In this document: positions 46,106-56,215 of the stretch, in pieces
How positions within the stretch are numbered: the stretch's first letter is position 1
Layout of the letters: each line of letters starts with the position of its first letter
Origin: Yamadazyma tenuis
Lineage: Eukaryota; Ascomycota; Pichiomycetes; Serinales; Debaryomycetaceae
Direction: 5' to 3'
Length of the DNA: 64,000 nt
NCBI RefSeq assembly: GCF_029203305.1
Contig: NC_089461.1
Location: 2,418,001-2,482,000 of the forward strand
Notes under the pieces: model-generated
What the model was told of the DNA's origin: nothing
The model's database searches: none
The model's input: only the letters and a program-made list of their open reading frames with translations
Made by a program: the position numbers and the translations under genes

Positions 46106-49060
46106 CTATCTACTTAAACAGTCGAACTGACTGGCACTGTCTTTTAAGGCCCGAATCAAGATTCGGTCGAATTCCTTGTCACTCATTAACTTGGTTGTCT
46201 CTCTTTCTAGGACTGTTTTCAAGATGATTTCAGCGATATTGAAACTGTACTCGTTTAACTTTATAGTCTTGGAAGGTTCAAACACTTCAATGAAGAAGTT
46301 GATGTCCAATCGGAAATTCACCATGAGCTTATCGAAATGTTTCAAGGTAGTTTCCAAAGCTCGGAAACTATCAAGGAATGTTTTCAAGAAGAAGTTTTGC
46401 AACTCATTAATGATGTTGATGAAGATCTCCTTATTAGTTATGGGTTTGATGTTGTGAACTAGCTTGACAAAATGAATTAAAACCTCATAAATGAAGTTAT
46501 CAACGTGGATCTCCACCTTGTTTTCTTTTCTTCCATTATTGTTCTTCAAAGTGGTGAAGAATTTACTTAGATTTTCATCTAAATGAAGCTTCTCCTTCGA
46601 AAGAATATCATCAAGAATAGTCAATCCAGCTTTGTCGATGTCACTAAATAACTTTAAGCTCTGTTTCGATAATTCCTTGTCGAACTTTTTGTCATAGTTC
46701 TTAATCAATTCGGGGTACACTACTCTGGTTATTCTATCAAAGTTGTTCATGGTCAAAACTTTGAAGACCTCATCTATCTTGGAGTTGGTGTTCAAGTTTT
46801 GCAGCTCAAGATTGTACTTCTTCATAACGGAATCAACCAAAATACTTAGACATCTCATGAATTGAATTTCAACACTAACGAGCATTTTTTTGTTTGGATA
46901 CGTTGTTACTATCTTGACGTAATCCTCCTCTTCGGTGTTCAAGTTACTGATGAACATGAGACTTTTAATCTTTCTCAACATGAAAATACTGTAGAATTCA
47001 ATGATGTTAACCAATTTGGTGATGCTGCTATTACCTTCATCTACTTCCTTGTTTTCTTGAATAAAGCTATCAAACTTGAAGATTTTTTCATCTACTTCCC
47101 AGTTCTCTAAATCATAGAACTGAGAGCAGTCGTTCACCCATACTGCACAAACAGCTTCCAATATCCTTTGATTGATGGAGTGGGAGATGTTCCGCAAGTT
47201 CTTGATGATCTTGTTGGTATCATTACTTTTACCCAAATTTCCCACCAATGTTATATTCTTTCCAAAACTAGTCAAAATTAAGTTGACTTTATCGCTGATC
47301 TTGCTGATGTAAAATACACTTGAAAGTGAGTTAGTGTAATATGGCAAAATGTTCGAATAGTACTTTGGTGAGCTCTGTAATTGATTGGAAGTATCTTCTT
47401 GGCTGTTGAAAATATTGAAGAGCTTATTGGAGATATCAATGATAGAATTGACAAACTCCTGTCTGATTTCTTGTTTCGAGTCAACGTCCCTATTATTATT
47501 CACATAATAGTTATAGTTATTGACAAATTTGCTGATGTTCTTCAAGTAAACATCAGATAAATAATTGACAAAGTTCAAAAATATCAACCAAGTTTCATTG
47601 ATCAACGACAAATCCAAATTATCACTGCTGTCAAATATCTCAAGAATAATCAGTTCTTTTTCTTCAAATGTCAATGACTTCATCATCGAGGAGGCTCTAT
47701 AATACTCTTCTAAATTCTTATACTTTCCAGCAATGTATTTGACATAGGAACCATTCACTCTATGATCAGAGAGACTTTGAATGTAATCCAATAATTTCTT
47801 CTGCATGCTTGAGAATCTGTCCTCGAATTTAACTATTTGATAGTTTAAATCCTTATTTGATTTTTTCAATTGTGCCTTCAAAAAGGTGTTGATTGGAGAC
47901 TCCAAATGCTTTAAATCTCCGTTAAGCTGGTCAATTTTATCAACCAACGACAAAAATTTGGTGTTGTTAGATCGGTTGAACCTTGAGTTTGTTATTTCAT
48001 GATCAAACGATAACAATTCATTGTAAGTGGATCTTCTGTACTCTTCTATGATCCTGTCCACTTCGCTGAATATCTTTATTAGTAAAGTGTTGACACTCTG
48101 GTGATCCTGTAGTATACCTTGTTTTACATCATCATCAGCTGCAGCAGAAGCCGTTCTCCTATTAATATAGTCAAGTTTGTTGTTTTCTTCTTCAATGAGC
48201 TTTTGTTTTAGTTTCGTATACCTCTGTAAGTCTTCGACGATATCATCATGATTGGAAGCCTTCACATTCTTAATCAAAGTTGAGGGCAAGTTAAACAAAA
48301 ACTCGTTCTTACCTACAAAGTCAATCAACTTCGAAATCTTTACTTCCTTCGCCTTATTCTCCTTAATGGGTCTGATCATTGTAGATGTCAATAATGTCAA
48401 ATTCTTGATTGCCTCTTCCAATTCATTGATCAAGAAATTATTATCCATTCCTTGATTCTTCAGTCTGTCTCTATCTCTGCTGGGATTATATATTCTGATC
48501 TTTTCCATCTCCTGCTGGGCCCTGGTTTTCAGCTGCTTGAATTGGATCAAATTTCTGTCAATGGCATTCTTGCACTCGATGAAATTGGTGTAGTTTTCAT
48601 CGATTGTTTGTTTCAATTCATCTTGTTGTCCAAGTATGCTTTGTTGCAAGTAGTTCAAGTACCTTGTTAAATCATCAATTGAAGTGTTCTTGTGTACGGT
48701 TGACAAAAACTTTTCGCTATTGAACTGTCTGGAAGATATCAAGTATTCGTTCATTGATGGATCATTCTTGGATGAAATGACTTGCTTGGCAATCAAATCT
48801 TTGATCACGTTTGTGTTTGGGCCCCTCAAAGGGTCCTCGACGTCTTCGTCAATGTATCGACGCTGGTTGTCCGATTCATTGTCATATTTGACAAGCTTGT
48901 TTAATATATCAAACTGGTCCTCAATATCTAATGATTTGATGTTGTCCACGTCTACTGGTTCTGTTGACTCTATATTTATATCTTCTACTTTTGTAGGATT
49001 CAACGTCTTTATTCCATAGAACGATAACAAGTTATGTTCACCATCGTCATAGTTAATCAT
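46106..49060 (-). CDS. SEC5: exocyst subunit Sec5
   Basis: This 984-aa component of the exocyst tethers secretory vesicles to the plasma membrane at growth sites. The protein is helical throughout. An acidic N-terminus is followed by a conserved DPL segment (DPLRGPNTNVIKDL near residue 72). The SRQFNSEKFLSTVHKNTSIDDL block and coiled-coil YLQQSILGQQDELKQTIDENY mark the Sec5 N-terminal domain near residues 110-155. Length agrees with S. cerevisiae Sec5 (971). It begins only 71 bp after the REB1 stop codon on the same strand, so its promoter must be very short or lie inside REB1. Confidence 0.9.
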   Translation of the reverse strand: MINYDDGEHNLLSFYGIKTLNPTKVEDINIESTEPVDVDNIKSLDIEDQFDILNKLVKYDNESDNQRRYIDEDVEDPLRGPNTNVIKDLIAKQVISSKNDPSMNEYLISSRQFNSEKFLSTVHKNTSIDDLTRYLNYLQQSILGQQDELKQTIDENYTNFIECKNAIDRNLIQFKQLKTRAQQEMEKIRIYNPSRDRDRLKNQGMDNNFLINELEEAIKNLTLLTSTMIRPIKENKAKEVKISKLIDFVGKNEFLFNLPSTLIKNVKASNHDDIVEDLQRYTKLKQKLIEEENNKLDYINRRTASAAADDDVKQGILQDHQSVNTLLIKIFSEVDRIIEEYRRSTYNELLSFDHEITNSRFNRSNNTKFLSLVDKIDQLNGDLKHLESPINTFLKAQLKKSNKDLNYQIVKFEDRFSSMQKKLLDYIQSLSDHRVNGSYVKYIAGKYKNLEEYYRASSMMKSLTFEEKELIILEIFDSSDNLDLSLINETWLIFLNFVNYLSDVYLKNISKFVNNYNYYVNNNRDVDSKQEIRQEFVNSIIDISNKLFNIFNSQEDTSNQLQSSPKYYSNILPYYTNSLSSVFYISKISDKVNLILTSFGKNITLVGNLGKSNDTNKIIKNLRNISHSINQRILEAVCAVWVNDCSQFYDLENWEVDEKIFKFDSFIQENKEVDEGNSSITKLVNIIEFYSIFMLRKIKSLMFISNLNTEEEDYVKIVTTYPNKKMLVSVEIQFMRCLSILVDSVMKKYNLELQNLNTNSKIDEVFKVLTMNNFDRITRVVYPELIKNYDKKFDKELSKQSLKLFSDIDKAGLTILDDILSKEKLHLDENLSKFFTTLKNNNGRKENKVEIHVDNFIYEVLIHFVKLVHNIKPITNKEIFINIINELQNFFLKTFLDSFRALETTLKHFDKLMVNFRLDINFFIEVFEPSKTIKLNEYSFNIAEIILKTVLERETTKLMSDKEFDRILIRALKDSASQFDCLSR

Positions 49061-49131
49061 TATGAATAAGTTTGAGTAAGTTTATTATTTTTTTTGGATC
49101 CAACTGTTGGACCGCGCATACTGTAAACTAA

Positions 49132-50949
49132 CTATCTCCACAAATACTCTTTATCATTATCTGGTTCCGAGGTCTGTTCATGAACCTGGTCTATGGTGTC
49201 TGTATTGGACCCCTGTTTATTGACACCAGGTCTCTCTCTTATACAATGGCACCCTTGGATAAGCTGGGTTAACAATTCAGGGAAGGTTAGAGATTTGTGG
49301 TCTTTGACTACCGACTTCAACTTCTCAAATCCGTATTCAAAGTCACTGGGAAGCCATTTGTTTGGCTGCTTGAGCTCCTCGTTACACATACGAGCTAATA
49401 AGCTCCAATCCACTTCCTTGAAGGTGGAAAAGTTCAACATTTTGATTTTTTGAAACAACCATAATTTGGTATCGACGTCCATTTCACCTATACGGGACAT
49501 AGAGTCTTTCTTGACAAGTTTGTTCCATTTGTAACGACACTGGATCCGTGACCGCGTACCTTCCATGGCTTCCGATACCAAGGTCCAGTTGATGGCGTTG
49601 ATTTTCAGTTTCGTCAACATCTCCGTAACCACCTGTTTCAACTTGGCTTCCTCCTCAGAGGACCATTTGCTCAGAACTCGGTTTTCCCCACACTTGATAT
49701 AGTTTCTCCACCTGTCTCTGCAATCCTCAGGCATTCTCCCCATCGCCGCCCCGATCTCCTTCCAATTTCCCTGCTTTACTGCAGCCAATTTACTTAACTG
49801 CTCGTCGTCTTGAGAAGTCCATTTCCCTCTAACATCGAAAATATGGTACTGCCGTCTGACATGCTTGTACACCGAAGCCCTCGATCTGTACGGAAGCACC
49901 CGTGTGAGACATTCCCAGAAGTTGTCCTTTTTCCGAGCCGTTGTCCAAATCCGGTTGCAAATATCCTTTCTGTCCATCTTGAACAAATAGCCATATCCTT
50001 CGATGAAATGTTCCACAGCTTTCTGTTCTTCCGGTGCAAACGGCCGAGGGCCCTTTGTCTGGGGCTGATCCTTGAACCAGTTCATGGCGATTTTCTGTGA
50101 CTCGTCCGACAAGTTCTCTACTGACTGGATGTGAGTGTAACTTCCTGTGGTGGCATAATTCTGATGGGATTCAAGGTTCTTGAAGTCAAAGTTGCGAAAC
50201 TGCCTGATGGTGCTGTTGGGAACCTCGGCATTCTGGTCCTTGGCAAGCTGTACCAAATGGTTAATATTGGAGATGGAATCTCCACCGTTGTGATTATTCT
50301 GTAGAGCTGCAATCACTTGGTGCGCCTGATGAGCAGGAAGGTTGGTTAGCGTATTGTAGGTGGAGCCCAACTGCTTGGCCAATTCCCGAGTCTCCAAGAT
50401 AGCAGCCCGAACCAACTGATCGTGCTCCGAGTTCGAGTCAAGCCCGCTTAACTCGGGATCAATTTCGTTACTGGGGTGAGATAGGGTTCTGCGCTTCTTC
50501 TTTTTGGGACTCTTGGTAGGTTGGTTATGATTGTTGTGGTTATCATAAAAGTCAGGGTTATCGTTCATACCTTCTTCCAAGAACCCGGACCACGTCTGGA
50601 AGTCTCCGATACTGGAGATAATCTCATCGGGGTTGAGTCTCTTTTTAGACTTTTTATCATCATCCAAATTACCTCCAACGTATCTCATGACGGCAGCTTC
50701 AACGGCGTCGTTGATCTGCTGATTGGTAGCCTTCGAGTCAATATCGTCGTCTTGGGGCCCAGAAGGCTCCAATTCGGACGTTTGGGAGTGGTCGAAATGC
50801 CCTTCCGACAGAGGTTCTTCATGTTGATGTTTGGATTCAGGGTCAGTTTTATTCGGATTGGTGCTGGGTCTTCTCTTGGAAGCCCCTTTGGCCTTAGACC
50901 CGAGCTGTAGTAATGCTTGAGCACCTCCAATTTCCTGTTGGTTATTCAT
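49132..50949 (-). CDS. REB1: Myb-type general regulatory factor Reb1
   Basis: This 605-aa nuclear DNA-binding protein recognises TTACCCG. It creates nucleosome-free promoters and terminates transcription by RNA polymerases I and II. The N-terminal half is polar and low-complexity. The C-terminal half contains the Reb1 Myb array: FAPEEQKAVEHFIEGYGY near 325, GKWTSQDDEQLSKLAAVKQGNW near 395, and RVLSKWSSEEEAKLKQVV near 440. All have the spaced tryptophans of Myb repeats. It is shorter than S. cerevisiae Reb1 (810), mostly in the N-terminal half. The ATG at 50949 (MNNQQEIGG) is used, since the longer frame starts at TTG. A TTACCCG site lies 37 bp upstream, suggesting autoregulation. Confidence 0.93.
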   Translation of the reverse strand: MNNQQEIGGAQALLQLGSKAKGASKRRPSTNPNKTDPESKHQHEEPLSEGHFDHSQTSELEPSGPQDDDIDSKATNQQINDAVEAAVMRYVGGNLDDDKKSKKRLNPDEIISSIGDFQTWSGFLEEGMNDNPDFYDNHNNHNQPTKSPKKKKRRTLSHPSNEIDPELSGLDSNSEHDQLVRAAILETRELAKQLGSTYNTLTNLPAHQAHQVIAALQNNHNGGDSISNINHLVQLAKDQNAEVPNSTIRQFRNFDFKNLESHQNYATTGSYTHIQSVENLSDESQKIAMNWFKDQPQTKGPRPFAPEEQKAVEHFIEGYGYLFKMDRKDICNRIWTTARKKDNFWECLTRVLPYRSRASVYKHVRRQYHIFDVRGKWTSQDDEQLSKLAAVKQGNWKEIGAAMGRMPEDCRDRWRNYIKCGENRVLSKWSSEEEAKLKQVVTEMLTKLKINAINWTLVSEAMEGTRSRIQCRYKWNKLVKKDSMSRIGEMDVDTKLWLFQKIKMLNFSTFKEVDWSLLARMCNEELKQPNKWLPSDFEYGFEKLKSVVKDHKSLTFPELLTQLIQGCHCIRERPGVNKQGSNTDTIDQVHEQTSEPDNDKEYLWR

Positions 50950-51287
50950 GGTTTGATTGGGGTTTTGTTTTTGCAATCTAAAGTGTTACCCGCTATTTTC
51001 ACAAACAAAGGTAGGGTAAGTTTGTTGAGCAAGCGATGTGCTGCGGTGGTGGGGGCACGCAAAACCTCTAACTGGTTACACAAGGAAACACCAGCCGGAA
51101 TCAAATGAAGAGGGGTGACTGGGAGACAACAAATGACGATTGATGACTGGGAGTCCACAGATGGGAAGGTGGAACACGTTTTTAGTGTTTTTAATTTTTT
51201 TGCATCTTTCGGCAGCTGCAAATGCTGAAAAATACTATGCTAAAAACCCTATAAAGTTTACTCCAAAGCCATTATGTTTTGGTAATC
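50950..51287. other. divergent promoter region REB1 / secreted protein
   Basis: 338 bp between divergent genes. It holds the Reb1-type site next to REB1 and an A/T-rich core toward the secreted-protein gene. The frame at 51140-51349 overlaps the latter and has no support. Confidence 0.5.
50986..50992. promoter_or_regulatory. Reb1-type site in the REB1 promoter
   Basis: TTACCCG, an exact Reb1 heptamer, lies 37 bp before the REB1 start codon, at or just downstream of the likely transcription start. In S. cerevisiae, Reb1 binds its own promoter and limits its own expression. Confidence 0.65.
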
Positions 51288-51851
51288 ATGTTGTTGAAAT
51301 CATTGTTAAGTGTTGTTGCAGTTTGTCTCCAAACCGTCTGCTCAGCTGACACTCATGTTGACAGCCAACCCCACAGCGAGCTGTTCTACTTGGTGGCATT
51401 GAAACTTCCTTCCAACGCTCCGACCTCCGCCGCATCCGATTTCTCAGTCCAAACCAGTGGCTTTCAGTACGTGGTGTATGATTCCGATTGGGATTTAGTG
51501 GTTAATCTGAGTGTGGACTCAACCAAATATAACGTTACTGGAGTAATTAACGGAGATTTAAGTTTGTCAGTGGCCAAGTACCCTGGAGCCTTTTTGGCGG
51601 TGCAGACCCATCTTGAAGTGACCAACAATTGGTCAGACTCAGCGGGGCACTTTTCTATTCATTTCGGGAATTTGTTGTTTGACAACAGTAACAATTGGGT
51701 CATCTGCCAGGATGCCACAAGAAATAAGAATGTGTTGGTGCCTAAGCAGGAGTTGGACCCCAGCTCTTGTGACTGCACCACCGATGTGGTGGTGAGAGCC
51801 TATAGTTATACGGCTGATGGAGGTCTTCCCGACTTTCCACTCCATAAGTGA
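51288..51851 (+). CDS. secreted protein of unknown function
   Basis: This 187-aa protein has a clear signal peptide (MLLKSLLSVVAVCLQTVCS, cut before ADTHV). The mature part is beta-rich in appearance (FQYVVYDSDWDLVVNLSV, FLAVQTHLEVTNNWS) with three or so N-glycosylation sequons (NLS, NVT, NWS). A few cysteines lie near the C-terminus (VICQD, SSCDC). There is no GPI-anchor-like hydrophobic tail and no membrane segment, so it is predicted to be soluble or wall-associated. I do not recognise the family. The ATG at 51288 is used, three codons inside a frame that begins with TTG. It is divergent from REB1. Confidence 0.75.
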   Translation: MLLKSLLSVVAVCLQTVCSADTHVDSQPHSELFYLVALKLPSNAPTSAASDFSVQTSGFQYVVYDSDWDLVVNLSVDSTKYNVTGVINGDLSLSVAKYPGAFLAVQTHLEVTNNWSDSAGHFSIHFGNLLFDNSNNWVICQDATRNKNVLVPKQELDPSSCDCTTDVVVRAYSYTADGGLPDFPLHK

Positions 51852-52456
51852 TATGTATTTAAAAAACGCTTTCTTATTCTCCCGCAGACGTTCCCTCCGA
51901 TCATGCACCCTAATTCGGCTGGGGGTAATCAAAAGTTCCGAACCTGCCCCACCTGACGAAATCGTTATGCACCTCTGAAACCACTAAACGGTCAACATCT
52001 TTGTCACACTACCAGGTGTACGGGGCTTTGGAGTACTGTATGAGCAGTTACGTAATGACACAGAAAACGGTTCCGCCTCAGTCACCAGTTAGAGTTAGCA
52101 AGCAGAGACGGCCGGATAAACTATATGCAGATGGCTATTGTGCGGCCAAGTTATGGGAACCGAGCATTTTGGCCCTGTTAACCTCCCTAGGATTTTTGTG
52201 AGGCCATTCGTATCAACATGGCGTATGGAGTGGCCGAAGTAAACCGCACAATAGGGGGATCTCCCCTCCATTAAAGTTTACTGTTCTTATGCACTCTTTT
52301 TTTCACAGCAATTATACTTGTGCGTGAAACGCTTGCACCCTGAAACACTTTATTTATATATATGGCAGCAAACTACACCCGGAATATCCCCGAGCATTTA
52401 TAAACGCCTCAGAGCCTCCCCCATCGGCTTTTGCATAAATTTTCACCAAGTACAAA
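51852..52456. promoter_or_regulatory. promoter region of the DHA1 transporter
   Basis: 605 bp. A strong TATTTATATATATGG element near 52348-52362, about 100 bp before the start codon, is the likely TATA box. The frame at 52001-52201 has no domain. No RNA gene is seen. Confidence 0.5.
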
Positions 52457-54187
52457 ATGTCTTCTAACCAGACGTTGAGCGGGACGTCAGAAACCGGTAG
52501 AGATAAGGCTACATGGGACCACTCCGAATTCAACAACAACGAAAGCTCGCTGGGGAATCTGCCACGTCCACAATATCAGTCTCAAGGCACTGGGATTTCC
52601 CGGCCAAATATAGTCAGAAGAAAGACCAAACGGGTAATAGGGGTGGTGCAGCCTGACGGAAGAAGAGAATTACAAGAGGAAGAATGCCACGATAAGCTTG
52701 GTTTCAGCTATCCGTGGGCCAAAAAATGGTACATTTTGACGGTTGTATTCTTGGTGCAGTTGTCGATGAACTTCAACTCCAGTGTGTATAGTTCTTCGGT
52801 CCACCAGATTACTGCAAAATATGCTGTGAGCGAGGCCGCAGCCAGATGCGGACAAATGATATTCTTGGTGTCCTATGCGTTTGGGTGTGAGCTATGGGCT
52901 CCTTGGTCCGAGGAGTATGGTAGATGGCCCATCATGCAATTGTCGTTGTTTTTCGTGAACATTTGGCAGATACCAGCAGCATTGTCTCCAAATCTTGGGG
53001 GTTTATTGGTTGCAAGATTTTTGGGTGGTTTGTCGTCTGCCGGAGGGTCTGTGACATTGGGGATGTGTGCTGATATGTGGGAATCCAGTGACCAAGGGTT
53101 TGCGGTGGCATACGTGGTGTTATCTTCGGTTGGGGGTTCTTCGCTCGGGCCCATTTTTGGCGGTATCATTGCCGATAAGTTGGACTTACAGTGGAACTTC
53201 TGGATCCAGATGATCTTTGGAGTGGTAGTTCAGGTTCTTCACTTATTGACGGTTCCCGAAACCAGGTCCAGTATTTTGATAGATAAAGAAGCAGCTAGAA
53301 GAAGAAAAGAAGGTGAAGATGACAACATCTACGGCCCTGGAACCTTCAGAAAGGGTCTTTCGTTCAACGAAGTGTTCACTATCTGGAAGAGACCTTTTGA
53401 GATGTTTTTGACTGAACCAATTGTGTTGTTTTTGTCATTGTTGTCAGGTTTCTCGGATGCCTTGATCTTCATCTGTATGGAATCGGTGCCCTTGGTGTTT
53501 GTCCAATGGGGATTTTCAAGCATTGCCCAAGGGTTGATTTTCTGTGCCATCATCATCGGATATTTCATTGCGTACTTTTTGCATCTTCCTGATATCGCCA
53601 GGCAGTTGAAGATCTTGAAGACAGACGGTGAGGCTGCCAGATTGGCGGAAAGACGACTTTTATTACTTTTGTTTTTGGCTCCGTTGGAACCTATTGGATT
53701 GTTTGGGTTTGCGTGGACTTCGTTCGGTCCAAGCCATTCACCTTGGATTGCACCCGTGATTTTTTTGACACTAATTGCCATTGCAAACTTCTCCATTTAC
53801 ATGTCCACCATCGACTATATGGTAGCAGCCTATGGGCCCTATTCGGCCTCTGCCACTGGTGGTAACGGGTTTTCAAGAGACCTTTTGGCAGGAATTGCAG
53901 CCATGTACGCGGGACCCATGTATAAGAAAATGAGTCCTAGCCACCCATACCAATGGGCCAGTACATTTTTAGGGTTGGTGGCCATAGTGGTGGCCATCCC
54001 CATTTATGTTTTTTACTGGAAAGGTCCCGAAATTAGACGGAGATCCAAGTTTGCCCAGACCTTGGCTGCTGATAAGCAGTTGAGAAGGGAAAAGTCGTTA
54101 CGGAACTTCAGCGAAGACGAAGAAGAGATCGAGTTTGATGACTTGAGTCCAACCCCTGAGTCTTCTCAACCTGCTCACTTGGCATAG
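52457..54187 (+). CDS. MFS transporter of the DHA1 drug/polyamine:H+ antiporter family
   Basis: This 576-aa protein has about 12 predicted membrane helices. A long polar N-terminus is followed by the first helix (WYILTVVFLVQLSM, near residue 92). The loop between helices 2 and 3 carries the DHA1-type motif APWSEEYGRWPIM. A central hydrophilic loop (DKEAARRRKEG) separates the two halves. The C-terminal tail is acidic. Family members in CTG-clade yeasts (the FLU1/TPO and NAG3/NAG4-type groups) export drugs, polyamines or small organic molecules. Which subgroup and substrate apply here is not decided by sequence reading alone. It is convergent with the cupin gene, with 35 bp between stops. Confidence 0.85.
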   Translation: MSSNQTLSGTSETGRDKATWDHSEFNNNESSLGNLPRPQYQSQGTGISRPNIVRRKTKRVIGVVQPDGRRELQEEECHDKLGFSYPWAKKWYILTVVFLVQLSMNFNSSVYSSSVHQITAKYAVSEAAARCGQMIFLVSYAFGCELWAPWSEEYGRWPIMQLSLFFVNIWQIPAALSPNLGGLLVARFLGGLSSAGGSVTLGMCADMWESSDQGFAVAYVVLSSVGGSSLGPIFGGIIADKLDLQWNFWIQMIFGVVVQVLHLLTVPETRSSILIDKEAARRRKEGEDDNIYGPGTFRKGLSFNEVFTIWKRPFEMFLTEPIVLFLSLLSGFSDALIFICMESVPLVFVQWGFSSIAQGLIFCAIIIGYFIAYFLHLPDIARQLKILKTDGEAARLAERRLLLLLFLAPLEPIGLFGFAWTSFGPSHSPWIAPVIFLTLIAIANFSIYMSTIDYMVAAYGPYSASATGGNGFSRDLLAGIAAMYAGPMYKKMSPSHPYQWASTFLGLVAIVVAIPIYVFYWKGPEIRRRSKFAQTLAADKQLRREKSLRNFSEDEEEIEFDDLSPTPESSQPAHLA

Positions 54188-54222
54188 AATTGTAAATAGA
54201 TGTTAAATAGATATGAATGGAT

Positions 54223-54711
54223 TTAGTTGACGGTAAGCTTTCTGATAATGTCTTGGTGCTGGGGATACTGGCTTACCAACTCGTCATACTTAAACAACTC
54301 AAACTCTTCAAACACGAACCCTGGGGCAACCATACACCCAACCAACGCAAACCCGGTGTCGACGCTGGAACCAAAGATAACACCCTTTGGCACTGCAAAC
54401 TGAAGAACTTCCCCATTCTCTACGTCTTTGCCCAACCTCACCGCTTTGTACTCTCCGTCCGGATAAATGCAATGAATTGTCAATGACTGACCTTCGTGGA
54501 AGTACCAGAGTTCATCAGATGCAATTCGGTGAAAATTCGATGGATTAGTGTCTTCTAAGATAAAATAGATGCTGGTACACAAAGCCACATCATTACCTTT
54601 GTTGGACTTGACGATATCGGATGATCGATAACTCTCCATATAATACCCCCCTTCCGGGTGTTTTTGCATGTTTAAGGCCTTGGCCCACTCTGCTGCTGTT
54701 TTCACTGTCAT
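54223..54711 (-). CDS. cupin_5 (DUF985) domain protein
   Basis: This 162-aa single-domain cupin has no signal peptide. The family pattern is clear. It starts with WAKALNMQKHPEGGYYMESYRSS, where HPEGGYY is diagnostic of this group. The first cupin strand pair is SIYFILEDTNPSNFHRIASDELWYFHEG, and VPKGVIFGS and VAPGFVFEEFEL follow. The biochemical role of the family is not established. The longer frame (to 54837) adds a segment without family resemblance, so the ATG at 54711 (MTVKTAAEWAK) is used. It is convergent with the DHA1 transporter and divergent from the coiled-coil gene that follows. Confidence 0.88.
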   Translation of the reverse strand: MTVKTAAEWAKALNMQKHPEGGYYMESYRSSDIVKSNKGNDVALCTSIYFILEDTNPSNFHRIASDELWYFHEGQSLTIHCIYPDGEYKAVRLGKDVENGEVLQFAVPKGVIFGSSVDTGFALVGCMVAPGFVFEEFELFKYDELVSQYPQHQDIIRKLTVN

Positions 54712-54976
54712 GAAGATAATAATTGATGTGCAGAAGCGGCTGGGTGCGTGGAAGACAAAGGTGGATATGTGGTACACACGACCATATTTGATTTGGACCA
54801 GGAAAGTCCTCCATGTACTGGTATTAGTGGTATACATTGTGCCTGCTCCATGCAGCGGTCAGACCAATCACGAGGTACTATTTCACCACCCTCATTAACG
54901 TGTGGTGAAGACATCGCACCGCGCACACTATATTATTGTATTGACATTTTGATCAACACACTTGCCTGACCCATTC

Positions 54977-56176
54977 ATGAGCAGAGAAAGTATCAGAAGC
55001 ATTCCTACCAGTATTCCCAGCACGGTCTCTGCCCCTCCACGGACCCCCAACCGCCCGGATTCCCAGACTCTATTCCACTGGTCCAAAGATGAAATCGTTA
55101 ATCGGGTGTTAGAGCTTGAACACGAGCTTCAGGAGTTTCAAGACTCGAGCAAAGATTTAGAAAAGGCGTTGGAAGACGAATTACAGAACCTAGAAGAGGA
55201 GAATGCCCGGGTGTCCAAGGACGATGCCATCAAGACTGAAACGATCAAAGAGTTGAACTTGAAGATCAAGTCTTTGAAGACCGAAATTAATGAACTCAAT
55301 GACAAGCACAATGATGAGAAAAGGGCATTTGAAACAGAAATAATGGCCATGAAGCAGCAACTTGTAGAAGTGGAGATCACAAATGATAATATGGAGTCCA
55401 AAGATCGACTCATTAGTAACAAGTTAGAAAGCTTGAACCTGTTCAACATGGAATTGTTGGAGAAGATTGCATTACTAGAAAACGACTTGTACCTAGAGAA
55501 AAAAATCAACACCGAGAAGAATTTGCATATAATAAACTATGAAAACACCATCAGTGACTTGAAGGGCAAAATCCTATTTTTGGAGAAGAAACAGTCTTCA
55601 AGTACGTCCAGTAAGCGATTATCCACAATCCCCAACACTCACCGCACAATGCATTCCAGCACCAACAAAGACGATGATCATGATATAACAGAGGTGGACG
55701 TGCTGTATTTGAGCATGAAAGATGTCTTGAACGCCGGACCTCCCGTATCTCCCTATGTCAATAATATTGGTATGAAAAAGTCAGACTCTTTGAAAAAATT
55801 ACATGATCTACTGATGCGATCCGAAGGCCTATCCCATAAGTTCAAAAACCTACGGAGGGATTCTTTGTATTTGAAGTCACCTCCGACAAAGTCACCTTCG
55901 ACTACCCAATTATCAAACCATCTTCACATTACTAAGTCTACGCATGACATACTTAAAATGAACCAGACTTCAAATGACCCGGTACAGTTTGAAAAGTCCA
56001 AGACTTCAAAGAACCTCACCCAAATGCTCTATAAAGAGTCTGGAGCGTTAGAAACAATTGCTGCATCTCCTATTTCAAGCAAACCGAGTGCTAACCAAGG
56101 AAACGGGCAGGTCAAGGAACCTCTGAGGAAGAAGAAGTCCAAGCGAAGTAATATCCTTGGGGGCTGGTTCCACTAA
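54977..56176 (+). CDS. NudE/Ndl1-like coiled-coil protein
   Basis: This 399-aa protein has a long coiled coil from about residue 30 to 220. The beginning of the coil (ELEHELQEFQDSSKDLEKAL, then EDELQNLEEEN) matches the N-terminal signature of NudE/Nudel proteins, which bind Lis1 (Pac1) and dynein intermediate chain to promote nuclear migration. The C-terminal half is Ser/Thr/Lys-rich and disordered, ending in a basic, tryptophan-containing tail (KKSKRSNILGGWFH). S. cerevisiae Ndl1 is only 189 aa, while filamentous fungal NudE is longer, so the length is acceptable. The ATG at 54977 (MSRESIRS) replaces a TTG-initiated frame. The tRNA-Asn gene begins 40 bp after its stop on the opposite strand. 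Confidence 0.7.
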   Translation: MSRESIRSIPTSIPSTVSAPPRTPNRPDSQTLFHWSKDEIVNRVLELEHELQEFQDSSKDLEKALEDELQNLEEENARVSKDDAIKTETIKELNLKIKSLKTEINELNDKHNDEKRAFETEIMAMKQQLVEVEITNDNMESKDRLISNKLESLNLFNMELLEKIALLENDLYLEKKINTEKNLHIINYENTISDLKGKILFLEKKQSSSTSSKRLSTIPNTHRTMHSSTNKDDDHDITEVDVLYLSMKDVLNAGPPVSPYVNNIGMKKSDSLKKLHDLLMRSEGLSHKFKNLRRDSLYLKSPPTKSPSTTQLSNHLHITKSTHDILKMNQTSNDPVQFEKSKTSKNLTQMLYKESGALETIAASPISSKPSANQGNGQVKEPLRKKKSKRSNILGGWFH

Positions 56177-56215
56177 TGGCATCAATAATAGCAAATATAC
56201 GAAACAAAAAGAAAG

